64,000 nt of DNA. Source: Artemisia argyi. Its lineage: Eukaryota > Streptophyta > Magnoliopsida > Asterales > Asteraceae. The DNA lies in NCBI GenBank assembly GCA_030686995.1, contig CM060709.1:122356373-122420372 (forward strand), written 5' to 3'. This document shows positions 1-10,827 of this stretch, one piece after another (position 1 is the first letter of the stretch; every line of letters starts with the position of its first letter). The notes under the pieces are model-generated. The model made no database searches, was not told the DNA's origin, and worked only from the letters and a program-made list of their open reading frames with translations. The translations under genes were made by a program, and so were the position numbers.

Positions 1-1110
1 AATGAACTTGAGTCACTGCTGTCAATTTTAATGATTTCTGCAAAAAAAATAAAAAATATATTAAAATTAAAAAATATATATATAGTGTAAATGAAATAAA
101 AGATAATGTTGCAATTCAGGGTGTGTTTGAAACAACCTTTGTTCTTGGAACTCATTGTTTCAGTAGGTAGAATGGGGTTGTGGGAGCTTAGTTGGTATGT
201 TTGGTTTTTATAGAGAAAAAAATAGTGTTTCTTACCCTTCTTGCAGGCATGAAATTGTGCAGTCATGACATTACTTTTTCATGTGTGCAAACATGAGAAA
301 AAATTAGTATTTGCAGTACCAAGGCCAAAACAGTCAACTAATGTGGACAAAAATAGTCAATGTTGCAATTCAGGGTGTGTTTGAAACAACCTTTATTCTT
401 GGAACTCCAATGGCCACATTACCTGGTGGATGGTTGGTTTTAGATCATAAACCAACATATGTAACCCTTCTCAGTTGCCGCTACAGCTCCTTTTGTCATT
501 TCAACTTCCTTTGAGCAAAGGCCTGCACCAGGCCCATTGCTAGATTGTTGAAAAAACAAAAGGAACTGTATGCCAATTGAGAATGGAAAGGTATGTTGAA
601 ATTCCAGACTCAAAGTTTTACAAACTCAGTTCCTACATATCAAAAATACATCATACATAAATATAAAGCAAACAGAATGATACAAACAATCTACAAATGT
701 TGAGTAAAAAATAGAGTCTAAGTAACATCACTCATCTTGAATGCGATAATGAAGGAGTGTGGCATGTCATGAACAATAAGCTAATCCAAGCAAACCTTAA
801 TATCTCTTTTGCTCTAATTATTCGCAAAAACAACACAGCATGTTCTTCCTTATTCTATCAATACAAATGCAACGCAATTCTTATAACAGATAATCAACCT
901 AAGCCTAAGAATAAATAGCTCTAAGGGGGTATTTGGATTATATTAATTTGTGATCTTATCAGATTTTTGAGATTTAGGATCAAAACCCTAGATCCGAGTG
1001 AGTTGTAACTTTGAGTGTGAGAGAGAAAGAGAGGATTATGTTGAAATGTGCAAAGTGTGTTTGATAAGTTTGTATATATTATAAGTTTAAAAGTGAAGTG
1101 TGTTTGATAC
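1..1110. other. Non-coding AT-rich stretch with an internal duplication
   Basis: No coding region is supported here; the only open frame near 311 is short and has no recognisable domain. A 47-bp segment at 107-153 recurs at 361-407 with a single mismatch, so a local duplication has taken place. The rest is AT-rich and carries no promoter, RNA gene or transposon end that I can recognise. Confidence 0.6.
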
Positions 1111-1117
1111 TCTTGGT

Positions 1118-1294
1118 AGGGGTGTTCACGGGGCGGTTTGGTTCAGTTAGTTGGAAGATTTTAACCATCCATCGCGGGGCGGGTAATTTATTTATATTAT
1201 ATATGGCTCGGTTCGGTTAACCACCGATATCTAAAAGTAAAAACCGAAACCAAATGCTTGGTTTGTCGGTTTCTCGGGTTTTTAGAACACCCCT
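1118..1294. mobile_element. hAT-like MITE candidate
   Basis: The segment starts AGGGGTGTTC and ends GAACACCCCT, a perfect 10-bp terminal inverted repeat. Its interior is rich in GGTTCGGTT/AACC motifs. AGGGGTGTTC-type ends are common in plant hAT-derived MITEs. I could not find a clean 8-bp target duplication next to the ends, so family and exact boundaries are tentative. Confidence 0.5.
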
Positions 1295-1531
1295 AATGCT
1301 TGGTAGGGGGTTATAGGGGGTGAAGAATGGGAAAGGTAATGAAAAAATATGCTTGGTAATGCATAATGCAATGACCAATTACCCAATACTGGGTAATGGA
1401 TCATTACCCAATAAATTGGGGGGATTTATTTTCTTTACCTTTCCCTTTCCCGACCATTAGCTTACACTTTCCCTTTCCCTTTCCCAAGTTTGAACCAAGC
1501 GCACCCTTTAGTGTATTTTGTATTTAAAAAG

Positions 1532-1790
1532 TCGCCCATGTGAATTAGCCATTGTCGATAACATGACACTATAAGCCACTATAACCCAATGCACATGACC
1601 CATTACCCATGTTAATTATCCATTGTCAATCACCAGGAATGTATTGGTCGATAACATGACACTATAAGCCACTACAACCCAATACACATGACCCATTACC
1701 CATGTTAATTACCAATTGTCAACAGTCAGGGATGTGTCGTAACATGACACTCTAAGCAACTATAACCCATGTTAATTACCATTGAAAGGG
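1532..1790. repeat. Tandem repeat, ~90-93 bp unit, ~2.7 copies
   Basis: The motif GATAACATGACACTATAAGC starts at 1557 and 1650, and a diverged copy starts near 1739. Each unit also contains ACATGACCCATTACCCATG. The spacing of ~90-93 bp defines a short degenerate tandem array. Confidence 0.75.
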
Positions 1791-2169
1791 GCTTACACAG
1801 GCTTATAACTAGTTAAATTATTTAAATACCCTTTAAAATATAACGGATTATAACGCAAAAGCCGGAAATATATCTAAACTTGTTTTGATGTATTTTTATG
1901 CGATTTTACATTAATAACCTTCAACTTAACTAATTCGCCAAACAGCTTTATAAAAATATAAACTCCATCTTGTGGCTTATAATATAAGCTCTAGCCCCAA
2001 CCCCAGCCCATTCCGCTAAACATACCTTACGTAGAAAAAAATATATACAAATTTATTAAAGTGTGGCTTTTTCTCCCTCTGCTTATTTTCAACTTGTTTC
2101 ACTTTTAGAATTTCGAATTTAGCAAAACTAAATAAGTTGTAGCTTATTTGGTTTAAAGGGTAAAATATC

Positions 2170-2665
2170 ATAACGGTTTAAACCGTTTTCGTTCGTTTTT
2201 TTTTCTTTCTTGATTTTGACCGTTTTTGTACGTCTCGGACCGTTTTTGTCACTTGTCTAACATTTTCTTTAAAAAACGTATGAAGGCGTACAAAATGTAC
2301 GAAAGCGAACACAACGTAGCAAAACAAAGAAAAAAAAGGATAAGGACGTATGAAAACGAAAAAATCGTACAAAAATGTACGAGAACGTAATAAACGTTTC
2401 ATAATGTTTTAATACGGAGGAAAACGTTCATAGAAGCTTGAAAACGAGCGAAAATTGCCAAAAACATTCAAAAATGGATGAAATTGGTCAGGAAGGTCGA
2501 AATCGGTCGAACACGGCCACAATCGGTCGTAGTCAGTCTAAATCCGTCGAAATCTGTCGAAAATTATCAAAATCGGTCGACAGCTAGCGAAATCAGTCAA
2601 AATCGATTGAAAATCAGTCAAAATCGATTGAAACGGTCAAAAAGGGACAAAAAACGTAACATGTG
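2170..2665. repeat. Cryptically simple sequence, GTACGAAAACG and GAAATCGGTC motifs
   Basis: The first half repeats CGTACGAAAACG-like words on both strands. The second half (about 2420-2660) is a purine-rich run of GAAATCGGTCG variants every 11-15 bases. Open frames across it are by-products of the repetition. No gene is supported. Confidence 0.6.
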
Positions 2666-2687
2666 AATTAGCCATTATCACCGGTCG

Positions 2688-2803
2688 TGCATGGGTTGCA
2701 CCGGCTTGGTAGGTGTTTAGTTATAGTGTGAAGGTTATATGAATTGTATTTGAAGTTATCAAAGGCCATCATGCATGGGTTGCACCGGCTTGGTAGGTGT
2801 ATA
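2688..2803. repeat. Direct repeat pair, GCATGGGTTGCACCGGCTTG
   Basis: Two near-identical ~30-bp copies at about 2688-2718 and 2773-2803 share GCATGGGTTGCACCGGCTTG followed by GTAGGTGT. They are separated by ~55 bp of unrelated sequence. Function unknown. Confidence 0.7.
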
Positions 2804-2869
2804 CCGTTTGTCACAAACACTAAGAAGCAAGTATTCAGGGACCTCCCGATCATGTTATCCAGGATCGAG

Positions 2870-3440
2870 AAAGTTTGAACTCGGCTTGAGCTTGACTCGA
2901 AAAGCTCGATTTATTTTGTTTTCTTACACAAATTAAAATTGAAATATAACCTAAGAATTGAAAACTCAACAATAACTCGAGTCGAACTTATATAAGGTTG
3001 AGCTCAACTCATTAAACATTTCGAGTTCATTTGATATATAGGCTTGAGCTTGAGCTCAAAGCTCGATAAGAATTAGCTCGAACGAACACAAGTTGGCTCG
3101 AGCTCGGCTCATTTATACGATTCAGAAAAAAATTAAAGTTTAGCTCGTGCTTGGCTCATAATATATCTATTTTGAGCTCGTTAATAAGCTTTTTATCGAG
3201 CTTGTTAATAAGTTCACCTATAATACAAATGCATAACATTTTATATATGTTCAATATGTAAAATATCATAGTGTCATTTAGGCTCGTGAGCCAAATCAAG
3301 TTTTGTACGTAAAACTCAGGCTCGAGCCCGATTGATAGATGAGCTTCAACTTAGGCTCGAGCTCGTTTAAGCTCGGCTCATTCAAGCTTTTTACTAATAT
3401 GATCCTGAGTTTTTCACGATCGGCTCGGCTCATTTCCGCC
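2870..3440. repeat. Degenerate GAGCTCG/GGCTCG-rich repeat
   Basis: The region is dominated by short variants of GCTCGAGCTCGGCTCA on both strands, including several GAGCTC palindromes. It lacks a coding frame. Such sequence is typical of decayed MITE-like repeats in plant intergenic DNA; I cannot assign a family. Confidence 0.5.
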
Positions 3441-3520
3441 TCTAATGTAAACAAAGATTACGGTATTTCATGTGTTATAAAACTAGTTGGTTTATAAATA
3501 AAATATATAAATTAAATTAG

Positions 3521-3898
3521 ATTTCCCTCTCACATTTTCAGTTGTCCCGCTCTAAGTTTTCTCCAAAAATCAAATTATCCCTCCATCCAACAATTTGAAA
3601 ACCGAACAAAATAAACAACCATCATAATCCCCAAATCAATTCCCCATTAGATTTCCCTCTCACATTTTCAGTTGTCCCACTCTAAGTTTTCTCCAAAAAT
3701 CAAATTATCCCTCCATCCAACAATTTGAAAACCGAACAAAATAAACCACCATCATAATCCCCAAATCAATTCCCCATTAGATTTCCCTCTTACATTTTCA
3801 GTTGTCCCGCTCTAAGTTTTCTCCAAAAATCAAATTATCCCTCCATCCAACAATTTGAAAACCGAACAAAATAAACCACCATCATAATCCCCAAGTCA
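3521..3898 (+). repeat. 130-bp tandem repeat, three copies
   Basis: ATTTCCCTCTCACATTTTCA begins at 3521, 3651 and (with one change) 3781, giving an exact 130-bp period. The copies differ at only a few positions, so the amplification is recent. The unit is C/A-rich and resembles a transcribed 5' leader. It lies just upstream of the captured Furry-like exons and ends at a run of 23 C (3901-3923). Confidence 0.9.
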
Positions 3899-3923
3899 AA
3901 CCCCCCCCCCCCCCCCCCCCCCC

Positions 3924-4228
3924 GCCCCACAACAAAACCAATTATCTCTCAAATCAGTTATCCCCAAAAAAACACACACCTTTAATCAATTATTCCACAT
4001 TGCTGGTTTACAAACCAACAACACCAGGAAAAAACACTAGTCTTGAATCTAATTATTATTTTTTTATCATCAAAGATCATACATAAAGATGATTAAATAC
4101 ACCTCACAAAAATACCGGATCTGGGAGAAACCAAACACACGCAACCAAGGTTTGAGTTTTATTCGTTGATTTTGGGGGTTTTAATTAACTGTTATGTTTT
4201 CTTGAAATTAGGGTTCAATTCGTTTCAT
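3924..4228 (+). other. Leader- and intron-like non-coding sequence upstream of the Furry fragment
   Basis: No coding frame is seen. CAACCAAG|GTTTGAG near 4150 and TTGAAATTAG near 4210 look like a splice donor and acceptor, so the stretch may be the 5' UTR and first intron captured or formed with the Furry-like exons. This is inference only. Confidence 0.35.
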
Positions 4229-4508
4229 CCTTTAAGAAAGAATCATTAATGGAATGCGCTACCTAAAGCTCGAGGTATATGCTAACTCGGCAGATTGATA
4301 CCAGTGGTGCTCGAAGTGAAACAATCATTATCATTAATGGAATGCGCTACCTAAAGCTACAACATATTAATTTTTGGTTAGTTATTTTATTTGTTAAAGA
4401 AAAGTATATAGTAATACTGTGAATACCTTTGGGCAGGCCAAGACAGATGGCGGTCTATATGCTTCGGCTTCCCTTATAGCAAAAGCCAATCGTCTAAATC
4501 GTGCTCCC
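4229..4508 (+). pseudogene. Furry/MOR2-like gene fragment, part 1 (duplicated exon plus 5' part of next exon)
   Basis: The reading IINGMRYLKL is encoded twice (about 4247-4276 and 4328-4359), showing an exon duplication. After an intron-like gap ending TTTGGGCAG (to 4436), the next exon reads AKTDGGLYASASLIAKANRL and then NRAP, where LARD-1 interrupts it at 4509. Wording and exon order match the plant Furry/MOR2-type cell-morphogenesis protein, a very large ARM-repeat scaffold of cell-shape control. Only a small part is present and the exon resumes at 14438. It is not a functional gene; the context suggests transposon capture. Family assignment rests on recognising the protein, not on a search. 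Confidence 0.65.
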
Positions 4509-4686
4509 TGATGAGTGCTCAAACACTCATCATTTTTGGTCATATCTGAACTGCAAAACATACAAAAACACTCAGAAATGCATCAAAATACTGAAAATAT
4601 TTCAAAATTGTGTTTTATATGTTTTAGATGCAAAATGAGTAAAAACAGATGAAAAACGTACAAAGTTTGCATAATTAGCAGTTTCA

Positions 4687-5160
4687 GTCCCTCAACTTTC
4701 AAAAAATTGACAAAACTAGTCCCTGGTCATTCAAAATATGGAAAATTATCACCAAAGGTCCTTTTAAAATCATAAGTGGTCATATTTAGTCCTTTGGTGA
4801 AAAATTTCAAAAAGTTTTGGAAAATTACAAATTTAGTCCCTGGAGTTTCATTTTTGACAGAAATGGTCCCTGGGAAATATTTTTGGAAAGAAAAATCATT
4901 TTTTGGTCTTTGGGAAATTACAAGATGGCAAATATGGTCTTTGGGTGAAAATTTTGAAGAAATTACATTTTGGTCCCTCAAGTTTCAACATTTTGCAATT
5001 TTAGTCCCTGAGGGTCCGAAAGTGGAAAATTTCAATTCTAATCCTTGGGTTATTACACTATGGCAAGATTGATCCCTTAAACCAAGTTTGGAAAATTACA
5101 GCTCAGGTCCCTTTGGTTTGCAGAAATTACACAAATGGTCCTTATGGTTTTAAACTTAAA
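4687..5160 (+). repeat. Periodic GGTCCCT motif array in LARD-1 U3
   Basis: At least ten variants of [AT][AG]GTCCCT or GGTCTTTGGG recur every ~30-47 bases, usually followed by A/T-rich words such as GAAATTACAAAT. The same array occurs in the 3' LTR (11003-11470) and, on the minus strand, in both LARD-2 LTRs. It lies in U3 upstream of the TATA box, so a regulatory role is possible but unproven. Confidence 0.7.
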
Positions 5161-5568
5161 AATACACAAACAAAAACCAAGCCTGATCCAAATCCAAATA
5201 AACCCAACAAGCTTACCAGCCCACTCACCCCTTTTGTTATTACCCTTGGCCCAAATAACACCCAAGCCCACAACCCTGATAATATTACCCCTGGTCGTTT
5301 GACCAGGTCAAACCCAACACCCCCACCTCCTTCTTCCCCGATTTCCCTCCCCCTGCTCCCTCTCCAAATCCCACCAATTGCTCACCAAACTCATCTCTTG
5401 TCCCCCACACAAACCCCCTCCTCAATTAATACACCCAACTGCCAAAACCTACCCACCCAATTGCAAAAATTTGTTTTCCCGCCAAAAACAAGACAGAGGG
5501 TCAGGATCAAATTAAAGCAATCCAAGGGTCAAGAAAGATGTGGGAAAGAAAGAGAAACAGGCCAGGGT

Positions 5569-5577
5569 CTATAAAAG
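5569..5577 (+). promoter_or_regulatory. LARD-1 5' LTR TATA box
   Basis: CTATAAAAG follows AGGGT in the LTR and is conserved at the same place in the 3' LTR (about 11889) and in the minus-strand LARD-2 LTRs (TTATAAAAAG, about 43703 and 58672). It would place the transcription start ~1.1 kb into the LTR. Confidence 0.6.
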
Positions 5578-7820
5578 TCAGAGAATTGAGAAAGAAAAGA
5601 GCCAAGTAGTTAATTAGTTTTAGTTTTAGTGTAACTTAATCGTAGGTAGTGTAAACTAAATTTCAGTTGTAATCTTCTTTTAAATTAAGCTCTTTTCAGT
5701 TAAATTAATGTATTGTGAACCTTGTTGATTATTAATTTCAAGTATTGTTTAAGTTTTTAAGAAATTCGCATTTTACTTAGAATTTTCAAATTCTTGTTGG
5801 TTGCTTAAATTACATCTCAATTAGTCTCAGAACCTTTATAAACTTTATCAAAGTTGTTTTTAAGTCTAAGAGAGGCTCAAACTCAGAAAAGAAAAGAAAA
5901 AAGGAAAATACAAAGAAAAATTCAAAAATACAAAAACTAGAAGAAGAAAGAAGAAAAGGAAGTTGCAGAGCTGTTGATTTTTATGGTTTAGAACCTCAGG
6001 GAGGTATTAGGACAGATGTAAAGCCCTGGTTGCTTGTTTCTCAGCATGGAGTGATTGTAAGCCTCATTTATAATTTTCTTTTCATCTAAGTGATTTGTAT
6101 GCATTTGTTGTTGTGTGTGCTGATTATGGGTTCAAACTAGCTCAGTACATCATAATATACCCTTATGATTCAGTAGGACACCCTGTATCAAGCATTTGAT
6201 TTGAAAATTGCATTTCTATAATTGCATCAGGGGTGTTTGGCACAGGGGAGTACCCTGTGCATTTGTGGTGTTTAGTGGCTAAGTCTCACCTAGACACATC
6301 TCATTAGATTCTATTAGAATAGTAGAAGCATAAAATTCAGTAGGTATTAGTAAAAAAGTCAAAAATCTCATTAAACCTTAGTTATGAGTTAACTGTTGAT
6401 GTTTAGGATTAGTATACCCACCATTTAGGCTTAGGACCCTGTAACTTAGCTCCTTTTAGTCTCATTATACATTAATATATCCATTTCATCCAGTAAATTA
6501 GGATTGAATCTCACAAAAGTCAAAATTCAAGTTTATCTAAAAAAGTCAAAGTGACCCTTAGGCAGAAAACCCATTTCTTGCAAGAATATTTCTGATTTTT
6601 TTGTGTGGATTCAAGCATTGTGCTTTTTAGGAAAGGTAGTCCCCCAGCTCAACTCTTGATTCCCACCTTTGTTTCATTTTTGTGAATTTTTTACTGGGCC
6701 GCACACCTGATCAAACACAACTGCAGGGAAGGCCCCTTCCCCTGCTGCAGCAGACCTCAGCCATCACCACCACTTTGGTGGTGGTTTCTGGCCACCACAG
6801 TGCGCCCCAAAGGCCCACCCTTGGTTCCTTAAGCTCGCCAGTTGGCCCCCTATCAATTTCTAGTAAGCTTGTGCCCTAAAGCCTAGTGGACCCCACTTGG
6901 AATCAACCCACAAATCTGTCCCATTTTCAGTTTTGAAACAAGAAGTCAAGTGCTTATTTTGATTTATTTGCTTATTCTGTGGAACCCTTTTGCTTTTTCC
7001 AGCTTAAACATGTCCACACAACTCATTTGAACCAGAATCACTCATAGTGGGTCCCACTTAAGTCTATTTGAGCTTATTTCTTGTTTTGGTCAACAAAAGT
7101 CAACTGTGGTGCAAATAAGCATCCACAGTGCTTATTTTTTATTTCCGAAAAAGTTGTTTTCATAAAAGTTTCATGTTTTTAGTTGTAAAATAGTTTTCTA
7201 AAATAAAAATCCAGAAAAAACAAATTAATTTCAAGTGATAGTTTCTATTTAATTTTATTTATCTTTTAATTTTAATTTTTAGATTTTTGTTAATTACTTA
7301 GCATTTTTATATTTTTCTTAAATTCCTTTTATGTTAAAGTAATTTCAGCAATGTTTCTAGATTTTTATATTATAATTTAGTATTTATTAGATTTAATATT
7401 AGTTTTATTAATTATTAATTAATATTAAGTATTAAATAGCAAAATTAGTTTTTATTAAGTAAGACCTAGTTTTTATATTTTTCCTAGATTTTATAAGTTG
7501 TAAAATAATTTTAGGAATTTTCTTATAATTTTTACTGTTCATTTTCTATTTTTCTTAATTTAAAATAGTTTAAATTAATTAATAATTAGTTTTTAATTAA
7601 TATTAATTATTTAAAAAGTAAGAAAAATATAATTTTGATTTTAAAATTAGTTTTATAATATTTTAGATTTTTCCAAATTTAATTTTCATATTTTTAGTGT
7701 AATTCCATAATTAGTTATAATTTAGGTTAATTTAAATAATTAAAAGTAAATAGAAAAATAGTATTTAATTAATAATAATTATATAAATAGTATAAAAAAT
7801 TAATTTTAATTTTTTAAATT

Positions 7821-7838
7821 TGGCGCCGCTGCCGGGGA
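7821..7838 (+). other. LARD-1 primer-binding site, tRNA-Asp type
   Basis: TGGCGCCGCTGCCGGGGA matches the well-known primer site of plant Athila/Tat Gypsy elements, complementary to the 3' end of tRNA-Asp. It immediately follows the truncated 5' LTR. Confidence 0.85.
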
Positions 7839-8122
7839 GGTGTGCGCGCTATTCTAAACGGTTTTGCGTATTAGTGAATCGGGATATACACTCATTGTAT
7901 ATTTACCACCCTTGTTCATATTATCTTCTTATTTTCATATAAAAACAAAACAGTTCCCGAAAACATTTTAAAATCAGTTTTCAACGAACACAAAAAAACA
8001 CAAAAACATTTTCTTTCTTATTTGTACAAAATGTTTATCCAAAAATCCAAAAACATTCTCCTTTATCCTCTCACATCTTTGATTCTTCATCCCTACCCCT
8101 CTGTAAACCTTTGATTCTTTCT
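7839..8122 (+). other. LARD-1 untranslated leader
   Basis: Non-coding leader between primer site and gag-like gene. It is A-rich (runs of ACAAAAAAACAC) and carries no other recognisable feature. The equivalent stretch in LARD-2 (about 55627-55902, minus strand) is co-linear. Confidence 0.6.
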
Positions 8123-10006
8123 ATGTCTCATCCACACCTTCTTATTTGCCATTGGTGTGGTAATCCTTATAATGGTGGCAATTGCCCCAGCTGTGGCATG
8201 GTAGAGTCAGGAAACGGGTCTGTCTATAACCAGAATCCCTATTCCTACCATGACACGACTGATTCATTCCATCACTTACCACACCATGAGACTCAGCGGT
8301 TTTACTGTTGTGAGTATTGTGGTGGTTCACACTACAGTTATGATTGTCAATCGGGAAACACGCTTGTCTATGAGCAGTCTCCTGATAACAATTGTAATTC
8401 TAGCACATACAGCCCACAGCCACATCAGTTTTACTGTTGTGATTACTGTGGAGGTCCACACTCTAGCTCGGATTGTCAAACAAGGAATCCATTTCCTTGT
8501 AACAATTACGACTATTCGTTTTCAGACCCACCTCCACAGTACCAAATGATTCATACAACTCCTCATGATACTGAGCAAGACCTTTTACTAAAGGCTCTTG
8601 ATATATTGAAAGAACTTAAGGAGGAGTTGGTTACTACATCGTTTCGAGACTCTCGTGAGAAATCTATGGCAAAATTACTTGCTGAAGAACGAGAGGCTAG
8701 AAACAAATTGAGCATGGAAGAATTGCTAGTCTTAGAACAAGCAGCTATAACACGTGCCAAATTTCGTAAAGATGCTCTTCTAGACAGTGATGATGATAGT
8801 GATGATGAAGATACCCTTGATATTCTTCAATTTTATAAGGGTTCATCAAATTGATCATTTGTGATTCCTCCCATTGAAAATGAGGGAGAAAATAATGTGA
8901 CGGAGAAATTACTAGCAGAGGATCAAATGGAACTTGTAGAATCCATGAATGCTAGCTCCTCTCATCTCCCTCAGTCTGTTGTTATCACACCCAAAGTTCA
9001 CACTCACTCTTTGAACATGGGGGATGAGCATCTTAGCACTGTTTCTAATAAGGAATCGGACAAATTAATAAAGTCTAGTGTTGAGATCCTTGTCCCAATC
9101 CCGAGAGAGTCACAGGGAACTTTTGATCAAGTGTGTGGTATTTCTTCACCCCCTGATAATCCAAATGATCAAATTGCGACTGTCTCTGATTCCAGTGATG
9201 ATTGTTTATCTTATGGAGACATTGAGTATGTTGATGCATCCCTTCCCCACTCTAATGTTGACTTTCTTCTCGAGGAGTTCGCCGATGAACTCACTCACAC
9301 CAATCCACTTCCATCGGGATGTGATGATGATCTCTTTGATTTCAAAGATGATCTGGAAGAAGTCGAAGCATTCCTTGCCCTAGATAGTTCAACTTCGTAT
9401 GAAGTGGATGATAACTATCTTGATTCTGAGGGGGATATTCTTTTCCTTGAAAGCTTATTGAATGATGATCCATCACTCAATTCCTATCTCAACACCGGGC
9501 TTAGTGATTCAAACACTGATGAAAATTCTTTATCTTATGGAGACATCAGTGATATTGATGAAATTCCTTCTGAGCCCATCATTGATCACATTATCATGAC
9601 TCCTCAGGAGTATGATGGCAAGAAACATCATGATCGGGGGGAAAGATTCTCAATCATGAGAATTTATATTTCTATGACAAATTATCCCACCCTCCCTCCC
9701 GGGATGTTTTCTAACCCTAAGAGCTTACCTGACAAAATCCAAATTCAGGAAACTAAACCTGATCTTGAGGATGAGCATCCTTTCATGATTATTCTCATGA
9801 CCTTCTAGGTGCCTTCCTCTCTTCTTCACTCCTACGGGAATGAAGACACTATCTTTGACCCCGGCATTTTCATATATCATTCTTTGAGCCAGGATCTCTC
9901 ATTATATCTCATCGGTGTGGAACTTTCACGTGCTTCAAATGTTTGTCCAAACATCTTGAATGAAAGTCCGATTGAGATTGTTTCTTCCACATCATGCTTC
10001 CCCTAG
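8123..10006 (+). pseudogene. LARD-1 gag-like gene with zinc-knuckle-like repeats, two in-frame stops
   Basis: The frame opens at ATG 8123 (MSHPHL...) and runs in one phase to TAG 10004-10006, about 627 codons, broken by TGA 8852-8854 and TAG 9806-9808. The N-terminal ~130 residues carry three Cys-rich units: CHWCGNPYNGGNCPSC, then CEYCGGSHYSYDC and CDYCGGPHSSSDC. The last two are CX2CX3HX4C, one residue shorter than the classic retroviral knuckle. The rest is strongly acidic (DSDDDSDDED and many later Asp/Glu clusters) with a short basic/helical stretch near residues 170-225. It is homologous along its length to the LARD-2 gene. Role inferred as nucleic-acid-binding Gag-like protein; no capsid domain is recognisable by eye. 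Confidence 0.75.
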
Positions 10007-10390
10007 AACCAATGAATTCGGGGTCGAGTCAAGCTAGCGACTCGGTAAACAAAAACAGTAGCATGCTTATAGGGTTTTCACCCTAAGTGTGGGGGAGTTA
10101 CCCCTATTATGGTTACAAATACAGTGAAAAAAATGGTGTTTCCACATTTAGATTGTAATGTTGCCCTTTTACGTTCAAAGAGTCGGCATAATAGCCGGGA
10201 CTTTGAATATTGAGGACAATATTCATTCTAAGTGTGGGGGGGGGGGGGGGGGGTATTCTAGCGAATTTTATCACATTTTACTATCTAGTACCCCCGTTTT
10301 TTGCCAAAATCTCAAAAAATTTTAAAAATTTTCACTTGTGCTTCAAAATTTTTGTGGTAATCAGTCCACCTTGTCTAACCGACAAAAGGA
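10007..10390 (+). other. LARD-1 3' non-coding region with G-rich tracts and an 18-G run
   Basis: No coding frame. AAGTGTGGGGG-type tracts occur at about 10085 and 10231, the second expanded to 18 consecutive G (10236-10253). LARD-2 has 22 C at the equivalent minus-strand position (45441-45462). These resemble the real purine tract before the 3' LTR and may be accessory plus-strand priming sites or just slippage-prone runs. Confidence 0.6.
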
Positions 10391-10760
10391 TTGGCTAATC
10401 CAGGAGCAAACGGCTCTTGGGTAAAGATATATCAAATCCGTTTATGGCTTGCAATTTGCCCAAAATTGTATGGTACCTCAACTCGCCATATCCAAAAAAG
10501 TGAATGAGTTGGCTAGCCCGCAAGATTATGGCTTGTGGTAAAGGCAGTGGAAAAACCATAATTGGTAATCAGCTCACCAAGACGTTGACTTTGTCCATCA
10601 AGAGTTGGCTAGTCCAGAAGCAAACGGCTTTTGGTAAAGACTAATCAAATCCGTTGACAGCTGGTGGTTTGCTCAAAATCACATGGTTATCAGGTGGACC
10701 ATAGTTCTTACTTGAATCGATACATCTGGCTACTCCAGAAGTGATGGCTTTTGGTAAAGA
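10391..10760 (+). repeat. Four-hairpin array, unit TGGCTA-NN-stem-loop-TAAAG
   Basis: Four short stem-loops occur at 10399-10420, 10518-10538, 10613-10635 and 10734-10754. Each follows TGGCTA and precedes GTAAAG or TAAAG. Arms are CCAGGAGC/GCTCTTGG, CCGCAAG/CTTGTGG, CCAGAAGC/GCTTTTGG and CCAGAAG/CTTTTGG. The changes between copies keep the pairing (A-T against G-C, G-U against C-G or A-T). The four form a two-fold duplication of ~215 bp. LARD-2 keeps all four on the minus strand (44950-45300). Location just before the purine tract suggests an RNA element; function unknown. Confidence 0.7.
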
Positions 10761-10815
10761 GATTAAAATCTATTAAGTTTTCAAAACAGTTATTGCTAGG
10801 GACTAGCAATAGTTT

Positions 10816-10827
10816 GGTGTGGGGGAT
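10816..10827 (+). other. LARD-1 polypurine tract
   Basis: GGTGTGGGGGAT directly precedes the first base of the 3' LTR (10828), the position where plus-strand DNA synthesis starts in LTR elements. The same word precedes the LARD-2 3' LTR on the minus strand. Confidence 0.75.

Larger units (their letters stand above)
4509..7820 (+). repeat. LARD-1 5' LTR (3' end deleted)
   Basis: The LTR starts with an inverted repeat TGATGAGTG/CACTCATCA and is co-linear with 10828 to ~14085. It then jumps straight into AATTTGGCGCC of the primer site, so ~345 bp present at the end of the 3' LTR (including the terminal CA) are missing. The open frames inside (for example 5113-5574) match the same positions of other LTR copies and are not genes. 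The R-U5 part from ~7150 is extremely AT-rich. Confidence 0.85.

Noticed and set aside
5113..5574. 153-codon Pro-rich frame and its copy at 11432-11749
   Set aside because: It lies in LARD-1 LTR U3, is not kept at equal length in the two LTR copies, and overlaps the TATA box.
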